A DNA stretch of 64,000 bases from an uncultured Erysipelotrichaceae bacterium (GTDB lineage Bacteria > Bacillota_I > Bacilli_A > Erysipelotrichales > Erysipelotrichaceae): contig CAMCSA010000002.1 in assembly GCA_945877405.1 (NCBI GenBank), positions 1 through 64,000 on the forward strand, given 5' to 3'. A program made the position numbers and the translations under genes. The notes below the pieces were generated by a model that was given only the letters and a program-made list of their open reading frames with translations, was not told where the DNA came from and did no database searches. Below are positions 1 through 8,535 of the stretch, piece after piece. Numbering within the stretch: the stretch's first letter is position 1; the number at the start of each line of letters is the position of its first letter.

Positions 1-13
1 TGCCGGGTAATCT

Positions 14-42
14 GGAAGAACTTAGCTGTTCTTCCTTTTTTT
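14..42 (+). terminator. intrinsic terminator of the gene upstream of the window
   Basis: GGAAGAAC-TTAGCT-GTTCTTCC followed by TTTTTTT. Confidence 0.75.
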
Positions 43-61
43 GTGTTTGTTTTAGGATATT

Positions 62-111
62 GTCATTTTGACTATTTTAGATATTGTCAAAATGACTATA
101 AGTTGTATAAT
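62..111 (+). promoter_or_regulatory. candidate promoter with overlapping inverted-repeat operator
   Basis: GTCATTTTGAC (62-72) and GTCAAAATGAC (86-96) are exact reverse complements; TTGTCA (84-89) - 16 nt - TATAAT (106-111). Confidence 0.5.
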
Positions 112-153
112 TAACCATAACTTATCAGGTAAGTTATAGGGGGATTAATATTT

Positions 154-1245
154 ATGAATTCTTTTAAGGAATTTCTGAAAAGAAAAAACATTGAGATATC
201 AGTTAACAGATATCTTGTTGGTGCTTTATCCGCGATGGCACAAGGTCTGTTCTGTTCACTGTTGATCGGTACCATCATCAATACAGTCGGTACACAGTTC
301 CATATCGGTTTTCTGACTGAAACTGTTGCGACAATTTCTGGCATTGAATACACTGTAGGTAGCCTTGCTTCAGCAATGAGCGGACCGGCGATGGCATGTG
401 CGATTGGCTATGCACTGAAATGTCCACCTCTTGTTCTGTTTTCTTTAATTACTGTAGGTTTTGCATCTAATGCATTAGGAGGTGCTGGTGGACCTCTTGC
501 TGTTCTTTTCGTAGCAATTATTGCTTCTGAATTTGGTAAGGCAGTATCCAAAGAGACAAAGATTGATATCCTTGTCACTCCACTGGTAACGATTGCAGTT
601 GGAATTTCATTGAGTGCCCTTCTTGCTCCTTCCATTGGGAAAATTGCCTTACAGTGTGGTGCAATCATCATGTGGGCTACAGAACAGCAGCCATTCATTA
701 TGGGAATGATTGTATCTGTAGTGGTAGGAATACTTCTGACTCTGCCTGTTTCTTCTGCTGCAATCTGTGCTGCTTTATCTCTGACAGGACTTGCTGGAGG
801 AGCGGCGGTGGCTGGCTGCTGTGCACAGATGGTTGGTTTTGCCGTGATGTCATTTAAGGAAAATGGTGTAGGTGGTCTTATTTCCCAGGGAATCGGAACA
901 TCCATGTTGCAGATGGGAAATATTATCAAGAATCCGAAAATATGGATTGCACCGATTTTAACAAGTGCTCTTACAGGCCCTCTTGCGACTTGTGTATTCA
1001 AAATGCAGATGAATGGTACTCCAGTCTCAAGTGGCATGGGGACTTGTGGATTTGTCGGTCAGATTGGTGTATACAGTGGATGGGTAAATGATGTTGCCAA
1101 TGGTACAAAATCAGCAATCACATCCATGGACTGGATTGGTCTTGTATTGATCTGTTTCATACTTCCTGCCGTTTTGTGTCCGCTCATCAACATAGGTTGG
1201 TGGAAACTCGGTTGGGTAAAAGATGGAGATATGAAGCTCGACTGA
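154..1245 (+). CDS. PTS sugar transporter subunit IIC-like membrane protein (PTS_EIIC_2 type)
   Basis: 363 aa, many Gly-rich TM segments, ends in IGWWKLGW; resembles stand-alone PTS IIC family. Confidence 0.65.
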   Translation: MNSFKEFLKRKNIEISVNRYLVGALSAMAQGLFCSLLIGTIINTVGTQFHIGFLTETVATISGIEYTVGSLASAMSGPAMACAIGYALKCPPLVLFSLITVGFASNALGGAGGPLAVLFVAIIASEFGKAVSKETKIDILVTPLVTIAVGISLSALLAPSIGKIALQCGAIIMWATEQQPFIMGMIVSVVVGILLTLPVSSAAICAALSLTGLAGGAAVAGCCAQMVGFAVMSFKENGVGGLISQGIGTSMLQMGNIIKNPKIWIAPILTSALTGPLATCVFKMQMNGTPVSSGMGTCGFVGQIGVYSGWVNDVANGTKSAITSMDWIGLVLICFILPAVLCPLINIGWWKLGWVKDGDMKLD

Positions 1246-1420
1246 CAGCTTACAGGATGCTTCGGCACCCTGTTTTCTTTTTCATCATCACCTGTTTTTC
1301 ACATCTTGTGTGGTAGAATGTAGCGGCTTAAGAAATGTAATAAAGCGAAATGTATATAAGTATACTGATTTCGTAAATCAGATAAGATAGAAAACGACAT
1401 GGATTCATCCGAGAAAGGAA

Positions 1421-4093
1421 GTGAAGGAAATGCACGCAGAAAAGGATCTGAATAAAAGTAACAAAAAACGGAAAAACGTATTTCGTCGGATCGGTAGAAA
1501 GAATGAAGATGAAAAGATCAACACAGATGGCGTTGCAGGCAGACACTATGGTCTTTTGACTTCTTTCTTCACACTTCTGATTTCTGTTTTGGGTATCTTT
1601 CTATCACTAACGGTACGATGGCTGTTTGATACATGGCCAAAACTGCAGATGGATGAACTTGTGTATCAGCTGTCTGTCTCTTTTCAGGGAACTGGCGGAG
1701 GAATGGTACAGAAGTTTGTTTTCTCTGTCATTTTACCAGGCTTACTGTGTCTGATTATGATTGTAATTCTTCTGATTCTGATGACCTATTCCGGGGAAAT
1801 AATCAGAAGAATCGGGAAACTGTGTATGACTGCAGTGGCTGTGGTTTCTATCATCATCAGCACCACAATATTCTGCAGACATATGGATGTTTTGACATAT
1901 TTAAATAATCAGATGAAAGGTTCAGAATTCATAGAAAATAACTATGTGGATCCATCTACTGTAAATCTTGTATTTCCTGAAAAGAAAAGAAACTTGATCA
2001 TGATCTATCTGGAATCTGTTGAAACAACCTTCTCATCTGTATCTTCTGGCGGTGCGTTTGAAACAGATGTGATTCCGGAACTGACTGAAATTTCTCTTTC
2101 TAATGAGAGTTTCTCCGGTGATTCTAAATTATTGAATGGTGGTGTTTCATTGCCGGGCACTACCTGGACGATGGGTGGCCTGTTTGCGGCAACTGCCGGA
2201 CTGCCATTACAGATCAGTATATCGGATAATCAGATGGACAGTCAGTCTTCCTTCTTTCCATCTATCACAACATTAGGGGATATTCTGTATGATGCAGGAT
2301 ATACTTCAGTTTTTGAATGTGGATCAGATGCGGTATTTGGGGGAAGGCAACTGTATTTTAAAACACACGGTAATTATGATATCCATGATCTGAATTACTA
2401 TAAAGCACAGGATATCCTTGCAGAAGACTATTATGTATGGTGGGGCTATGAAGATCAGAAGTTGTTTACCTATGCCAAAGAGGAACTAAGCCAGCTTGCT
2501 GATCAGGGGCAACCCTTCAACTATACGATGCTGACGGTAGATACACATTTTGAAGATGGTTATATCTGTGATTTATGTAAGGATGAATATGGAGAGCAGT
2601 ATGCCGATGCCATGGCCTGTTCTTCCCGTCAGGTCAGCGAATTCATATCCTGGATTCAAAACCAGGACTGGTATGAAAATACTACGATTGTTCTTACCGG
2701 TGATCATCCGACAATGGATTCTGATTTCTGTAATGATATTGACACAGATTATCAAAGAAGAGTCTATACGGCATATATCAATGCTGCTCCAACAGAAAAC
2801 AACAGTAAGGGTATGCGCAGTTACACAACCTTTGATACATTCCCGACTGTTCTTTCTTCCCTTGGGGTAAGGATTGAAGGAAACAGACTTGGACTTGGTA
2901 CGGATCTGTTTTCCGGAGATGAAACACTTCTGGAAAAGTCAGATATACTTTCATTATCCGCAGAATTATCAAAGAGTTCAGACTTCATGAAAGAAAAAGC
3001 AAGCCTGCAGCTAGATACAGACGCTCTGATCAATCGCGATGGTATTTCTCCAGGAGGTCAGGTCAGCCTGTTATCATATGATGAAACGACTGGAGAAGCC
3101 GTATATGAGGTGGATAACATATTCTATCTTTCCGGTGATATCATGCAGATGCGTTTATATGCAGATTCTGGCGATCAGAAATTGAGTGAAGGCATCATGG
3201 AATACGATGGGTGTGGCAGATATACAGGTTCACTCATCATACCGGAAGAGTATATGGATGATGTGACAGTCAGAATCGAAACAGATGTGCAAAGGGAGAA
3301 CGGGACAGAAACAGTCAATATCTTCGATTGGACTGGTAATGTATATCTCAGTGGGGCATCAGGCAATTCTTTCGATCAGATGTTAAAAGGAATCGAATCG
3401 ATTGATCTGTCACGATATACTGTTTTCATGAGTGTCCAGTCTCAGGCATCGGGTAAAATCAGTGATGAAGAGAAAGAGATTCTTGATCAACTTGGAATAA
3501 GCAATCTGATTTCTGCAGATCAGCCGGCGGCTTATGCAGTCCTGAGTGAAGATGGTGAAAAGACTGGAAATGGAAAAGACTATGTCAGAGAGAATGGTAC
3601 TTTGAAAAATGGTGTTCCTTTTGTCATTTCATCATCCTCAAATGAGGAACAGTCATCTTCTATCATTGTCGGATCGGAATTCAATGACTGGTCATTACAT
3701 GCAAAAGGAATCAATGTAGTGATCTATGATATGGTGAAAGATGAAGTTGTTTTCCAGAAGGCTTACAATACAGCAGATTATGGGCCTGCGTGCAGGATTG
3801 CTGTGGAAAAAAACTCTCTGTTTTCCTCACGTTACACGGTTAAAGTAACGGATATTACCGGTGCCAATACGGTCAGTCGTGTGCTTGTGCGGATCTATGA
3901 CACAAGTGACTCATCGTATGTACAGGAGCAGTACATGAATCTGAATTTTGATCATGAATACGAAACGCAGATTGATCTGAAAGGTCATCGCAAAGAAAAT
4001 ATCGTGATTCATGTCTATGTGGAGGATACGGATTTCAGATATCATTTCGCTGGCAGTTCCACAATTAGACAACAGAATGCATCATCTTCATAA
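1421..4093 (+). CDS. LTA synthase-like membrane sulfatase/phosphoglycerol transferase with long C-terminal extension
   Basis: N-terminal TM segments, NLIMIYLESVE, GTTWTMGGLFAATAGLPL, TIVLTGDHPTMD alkaline-phosphatase-superfamily motifs; start GTG 1421 or ATG 1430. Confidence 0.8.
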   Translation: MKEMHAEKDLNKSNKKRKNVFRRIGRKNEDEKINTDGVAGRHYGLLTSFFTLLISVLGIFLSLTVRWLFDTWPKLQMDELVYQLSVSFQGTGGGMVQKFVFSVILPGLLCLIMIVILLILMTYSGEIIRRIGKLCMTAVAVVSIIISTTIFCRHMDVLTYLNNQMKGSEFIENNYVDPSTVNLVFPEKKRNLIMIYLESVETTFSSVSSGGAFETDVIPELTEISLSNESFSGDSKLLNGGVSLPGTTWTMGGLFAATAGLPLQISISDNQMDSQSSFFPSITTLGDILYDAGYTSVFECGSDAVFGGRQLYFKTHGNYDIHDLNYYKAQDILAEDYYVWWGYEDQKLFTYAKEELSQLADQGQPFNYTMLTVDTHFEDGYICDLCKDEYGEQYADAMACSSRQVSEFISWIQNQDWYENTTIVLTGDHPTMDSDFCNDIDTDYQRRVYTAYINAAPTENNSKGMRSYTTFDTFPTVLSSLGVRIEGNRLGLGTDLFSGDETLLEKSDILSLSAELSKSSDFMKEKASLQLDTDALINRDGISPGGQVSLLSYDETTGEAVYEVDNIFYLSGDIMQMRLYADSGDQKLSEGIMEYDGCGRYTGSLIIPEEYMDDVTVRIETDVQRENGTETVNIFDWTGNVYLSGASGNSFDQMLKGIESIDLSRYTVFMSVQSQASGKISDEEKEILDQLGISNLISADQPAAYAVLSEDGEKTGNGKDYVRENGTLKNGVPFVISSSSNEEQSSSIIVGSEFNDWSLHAKGINVVIYDMVKDEVVFQKAYNTADYGPACRIAVEKNSLFSSRYTVKVTDITGANTVSRVLVRIYDTSDSSYVQEQYMNLNFDHEYETQIDLKGHRKENIVIHVYVEDTDFRYHFAGSSTIRQQNASSS

Positions 4094-4232
4094 AAAAGCG
4101 GTTTCATTAAGAAATCTGAAATGGTTCCATGAAATGAAACAGATAATCTGTGCATAAGTATGGACTGCTCAACAGGAATGACTATAATAACAGTGCATCA
4201 GCCCTGTTGCCAAATGATGCATGATGCAAAAG

Positions 4233-4257
4233 CAGAGATGTATTTCTCTGTTTTTGT
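4233..4257 (+). terminator. candidate intrinsic terminator
   Basis: CAGAGA-TGTATT-TCTCTG followed by TTTTTG. Confidence 0.5.
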
Positions 4258-4314
4258 TTGGAAAAATGCATGTAAATCCATTATCATGGAATCAGTAATC
4301 ATGAGGTAAATCAT

Positions 4315-5226
4315 ATGAGCAGATATCTTGTATTTGACTGGGGCGGAACATTCATGAAGTATGCCCTGATGGATGAGGAAGCTGATATTCTCGAAAAGGG
4401 CAAAGTCGTCAGTCCTGGAAAAAAGGATACGGAAGAATCATTCTTTGCGGTAATTGATACGATTGTAGAAAAATATCCTGGCATCGATGGGATCGCAATC
4501 TCTTCTCCTGGCATTATTGACAGCACAGAAGGAATCATTGATGTAGTAGGTGTATTCCCATATCTGCAGAAACTTCCATTAACACAGCTTTTTGAAAACC
4601 GCTATGGAATCAGAACTTCCATTGAAAATGATGGGAAAGCTGCAGCACTGGCAGAAGTGTGGAAAGGAAATCTTTCTGATGTGAAAGATGGAGCTGTTTT
4701 TCTGATCGGTACGTCAATTGGTGGTGGAATCGTTTTGGATGGAAAACTGAGAAGAGGCAAGGATTTCTTTGCGGGTGAATACTCCTCCATGTGTGTCAAT
4801 ATTGCACAACCATCATCTGCATCCAGTTATGTGGCACAGCTTGGCACATCCGGGCTGATTGAAAAAGTCATGGGTTATATGGAACTGGATGAAAAGATTG
4901 ATGGTGAACAGGCTTTTGCTTTCATCAATGCAGGAGAACCGAACGCTTTAAAGGCATTAAAGAAATACACAGATGATCTGGCAATTACCATCTTCAGCAT
5001 CAATGTTCTTCTTGATGTGGAAAAAACGGTCATTGGTGGTGGTATTTCTCAGCAGCCGATTCTTCTGGAATACCTGAAACAGTCCATTCAGGATATCAGA
5101 ACATATCATCCTGATTTCCTTGGTGGTATCAATCTTCCATTACCAGAGGTCGATACATGCAGATTCTATAATGATGCCAATCTGATTGGTGCTTTATATC
5201 ATTTCCTTTACGAATATCATAAATAG
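4315..5226 (+). CDS. ROK family sugar kinase
   Basis: N-terminal DWGGTFMKYALMD phosphate motif, SSPGIID, ENDGKAAALAE, GTSIGGGIVLDGKLRRG. Confidence 0.85.
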   Translation: MSRYLVFDWGGTFMKYALMDEEADILEKGKVVSPGKKDTEESFFAVIDTIVEKYPGIDGIAISSPGIIDSTEGIIDVVGVFPYLQKLPLTQLFENRYGIRTSIENDGKAAALAEVWKGNLSDVKDGAVFLIGTSIGGGIVLDGKLRRGKDFFAGEYSSMCVNIAQPSSASSYVAQLGTSGLIEKVMGYMELDEKIDGEQAFAFINAGEPNALKALKKYTDDLAITIFSINVLLDVEKTVIGGGISQQPILLEYLKQSIQDIRTYHPDFLGGINLPLPEVDTCRFYNDANLIGALYHFLYEYHK

Positions 5227-5380
5227 AGCTCATAACAGAACCATCGTTTTTCAAAATCGGTGAGATGGTCCATGGTTCTAAATGTATCGGTGAACAGTTT
5301 TTTCTGATATGTTTTCCAATCTGTCTGGTACTGCAAGAGCATGGATTCCTGTTTATGTAGGAAATCTTCACATAATGAAA

Positions 5381-5409
5381 AAATCGGGATCACGGATGGA
5401 TCTCGATTT
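5381..5409 (-). terminator. terminator overlapping the addA stop codon
   Basis: AAATCG-G-GATC / GATC-T-CGATTT stem; minus strand continues into TTTTTTC; addA stop lies in the stem. Confidence 0.55.
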
Positions 5410-8400
5410 CCTTTTCGTTATGGATGGACCATGCGTAGACTTTGATTTCATGGTCAGGCCAGATGGTTTGTGCAGCTTTGCGGTAGGCATTGAGCTGGGC
5501 ATGATATCTGGTATGAATATCACCAATTGTGGCATGATCTGTTTTGAAGTCGATAATCATGACTTCATGATCATTCCAGGCAACAAAGTCCATGGAACCA
5601 GTTGTTCTTTCTGTATCAGTTGTGATATAGAATGGAAATTCCTTTTCAATCTGCATTGTCAATGCCTTCTGATACAGATCACAATTGCCAAAGGCAAGAA
5701 TTCTGCTGATTTCGCTGTGATGAAGATCATATCCTTCCAGCATTGTTTCATCCCACTTTGTATTCGGCAGTTCTTCCATGATTTCATGGATTCTTGTACC
5801 GTAGGATTTCGCTTTACGATTGCTGTTGAGATCCAGTGGTGGAAGAGTTGTGACTTCCAGGGAAGATGGGGAAGAAAGGGAAGGCATGCACTCAACATGT
5901 GTGTTGAACACAGGCAACTGCTTTGCATAGCGGGCTGGTAAAGGAGAAGCTTTATCCGGATTGATATCAATGACATCTTCTGTTCGGTATAATGCTTCAT
6001 TTTTTAAAGGAATGTCCATGGCACCAGTGATTCCTTTTCTTGCAAGAAGGAAAGATACATTCAGATCCATCGGTTCAAACGGTTCTTTCAGACAGTCCAC
6101 AAGATACAGGCTGTGCTCAGCACGGGTTACTGCCACATACAGAAGACGGATGAATTCCTGTACATCTTCCAGGTTGTTCTGATATTCTACAGCCATGCGC
6201 GCTATTGTAGGACGCTTGGCACGATATGGCAGTGTCAGATGAGAAATGCCAAGCTTTAATGTGTCATTGACCATGACAGCACTTCCTGCATCATTGAATC
6301 TGTTTGTGGAAGTACCCCACAGGAATACGATTTTATACTGCAGTCCTTTTGACTGATGAATGGTTGTTGCGATGACCGCATCATCATCCTTACCTCTTGC
6401 CATGGCTTCTGAACTCTTTTCATCCTGTCCTGACTCCATGATTTCCAGAAACGTCAGGAGTGAATCATATTTTCCATTGACAGCCTTTTCAAACAGAAAA
6501 TCAAAATTTGCCTGATCTTTTGAAGAGAGATGAATGTAATAATCGTTGGTGCGCGCTATTTCACTCAGCATGGATGGAATATCCTGATGATCTGCGATGT
6601 TTCTCAGTTTCTGCAGTGTTTTCAGCAGTTCGCTGTTTTCAGCACGGATTCCTTTGAGAATGGAACCATATTGAATTTTCAGCTGTGCAAGCTGTTCATC
6701 TGTATACCCTGCAAAAGGGGATGTCGCTACAGCAAGCATGTGCAGTTCATCATCTTCATCCAGCATGACATGAACCATCGAAAGGATAGTCAGTGCTACG
6801 CTGGACTGGAAGAAGCCATCTCTGCCATCAATGTCATAAGGAATGTTGTAGTGTTCAAAACTCAGACGGATCGGATTTTTATCGGCGTGAGATCTGACCA
6901 GCACAGCAAAATCCGAAAAATGCAGAGATGGATCCTCTTTCATCAAGGAAAGGATCTTTGCGGAGATCCAGTCAGCTTTGGCACGCTTTGGATCAAAGTC
7001 CGGATCTTTCTGTTTTTCAATACATGCAAAGACAACAGGGCGCAGATGATCTTCCATCTGTGCAGCATTGTTTTCTCCGATGGATACGGCATCCAGTTGT
7101 GTGTATGTATCCTGACATCCATTAATATTCATGACTTTTGAAAACAGGAGATTGGTGAAAGTGACAATGCTGTCCTTGGAACGGTAGTTATGTCGTAAAG
7201 TGATCTGTTTTGTGTTAGGGTCATGCATCAAAGAGCGCATCAGTTCCGGCTTTGCCTGACGGAAACGGTAGATGGACTGTTTGACATCACCGACACGGAA
7301 TACATTATGACCATTGGAAATACATGTGATGATGGCATTCTGAAGCTCTGATGTATCCTGGAATTCATCTACAAGTATTTCATCAAGACTGTTTCGGATG
7401 ATCGATGCTACAGAGCCGTTATTCTTCTGCAGAATCTGATAGGCAAAACGCTCCATGTCTGTAAAATCCATGCATGCATTTTCCTTTTTGATTGTACAGA
7501 ATGTTTTCCAGGTCTGTCGGGCAGTTTCGACAAGAAGGCTGACAGGATGGCTCATGTCATTGTGATCGGATATCAGGAGTTCCATCGGATACGCTTTCTC
7601 CAGCAGATCCTTTTTTGCATCTTCAACTTTTCTGCGCAGACTGGAATACGGTCCGTTAGCGGTACAAGGAGAAGTTTTATGCATGGCAAGTGTCTGAAGG
7701 CTTGAGCGATAACTCTCATATCTTCCAGTCTTCAGATGATTCATGCAGTTGGTGATCATGTTTTCTTCTTCGATCAGAGTTTCCTGCTTTACTTTTTTTT
7801 CAGTCTGGGACAGCACTTTCATTCTTACTGTTTCAGCAAGCATGTTCTCAAGCTGTGAAATCAGAGAAGAAAGGAAAGCATCCCGTAGCGATGGATGGAG
7901 TTGTTGAAAGGAACTGATCGGGGCATACATTGCCACTGCATCTGCATACCAGCTGTCTGGATCCATACCAGCCTGGGCGGTATTGTTGATGGAAGTAACA
8001 GCTTCATACAGAGTATCCGTGTTTTCAGGACGGGCAGAAAACAGATCCAGAAGGGTTCTGGCATCCTGTGGCTGTGTTTCAATCAGCTGGGACAGGACAA
8101 GATCAAATGCCTGTCTGCGGTAAAGGCCGGATGTTCCTTCATCCAGGATGTTGCCTGTTGTTTTAGGATCAAGTCCGATCGTTGAATAGTATTTCCTGAT
8201 GATTTTCAGGCAATAGGAGTCGATGGTTGTGATATCTGCACTGGTCAGACCTGCAAGCTGCTGTGCCAGAAAAAGGCGGTCTTCTTCCTTGTCTGCCCGG
8301 GCATATTCTTCATTGAGTCTTCCGGCAAGTCGCTTTTTCATTTCTTCTGCGGCAGCCTGGGTAAATGTCATGGCAACGATTCTGGAAATACTGATGCGAT

Positions 8401-8533
8401 CTGTGACGGTGCGTTTGGTCAGTCTTTCGACTAATACGCCGGTTTTGCCTGCACCTGCAGAAGCAGATACAAGGACATTAGAGCCGAGTGTTTCGATTGC
8501 TTCCAGCTGCTCTTTATCAAATCTTTTGCCCAT
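5390..8533 (-). CDS. addA: ATP-dependent helicase/nuclease AddA
   Basis: FDKEQLEAIETLGSNVLVSASAGAGKTGVLVERL (Walker A), LVDEFQDTSELQ, HNYRSKDSIV, C-terminal nuclease motif VMIIDFKTD; start placed at MGKRFDKEQ (8533), not at the ORF-track start 8641. Confidence 0.92.
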   Translation of the reverse strand: MGKRFDKEQLEAIETLGSNVLVSASAGAGKTGVLVERLTKRTVTDRISISRIVAMTFTQAAAEEMKKRLAGRLNEEYARADKEEDRLFLAQQLAGLTSADITTIDSYCLKIIRKYYSTIGLDPKTTGNILDEGTSGLYRRQAFDLVLSQLIETQPQDARTLLDLFSARPENTDTLYEAVTSINNTAQAGMDPDSWYADAVAMYAPISSFQQLHPSLRDAFLSSLISQLENMLAETVRMKVLSQTEKKVKQETLIEEENMITNCMNHLKTGRYESYRSSLQTLAMHKTSPCTANGPYSSLRRKVEDAKKDLLEKAYPMELLISDHNDMSHPVSLLVETARQTWKTFCTIKKENACMDFTDMERFAYQILQKNNGSVASIIRNSLDEILVDEFQDTSELQNAIITCISNGHNVFRVGDVKQSIYRFRQAKPELMRSLMHDPNTKQITLRHNYRSKDSIVTFTNLLFSKVMNINGCQDTYTQLDAVSIGENNAAQMEDHLRPVVFACIEKQKDPDFDPKRAKADWISAKILSLMKEDPSLHFSDFAVLVRSHADKNPIRLSFEHYNIPYDIDGRDGFFQSSVALTILSMVHVMLDEDDELHMLAVATSPFAGYTDEQLAQLKIQYGSILKGIRAENSELLKTLQKLRNIADHQDIPSMLSEIARTNDYYIHLSSKDQANFDFLFEKAVNGKYDSLLTFLEIMESGQDEKSSEAMARGKDDDAVIATTIHQSKGLQYKIVFLWGTSTNRFNDAGSAVMVNDTLKLGISHLTLPYRAKRPTIARMAVEYQNNLEDVQEFIRLLYVAVTRAEHSLYLVDCLKEPFEPMDLNVSFLLARKGITGAMDIPLKNEALYRTEDVIDINPDKASPLPARYAKQLPVFNTHVECMPSLSSPSSLEVTTLPPLDLNSNRKAKSYGTRIHEIMEELPNTKWDETMLEGYDLHHSEISRILAFGNCDLYQKALTMQIEKEFPFYITTDTERTTGSMDFVAWNDHEVMIIDFKTDHATIGDIHTRYHAQLNAYRKAAQTIWPDHEIKVYAWSIHNEKEIEIHP

Positions 8534-8535
8534 AC

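Noticed and set aside
408-1037. 209-aa minus-strand ORF inside the PTS IIC gene
   Set aside because: Antisense of a Gly/Ala-rich membrane protein gene.
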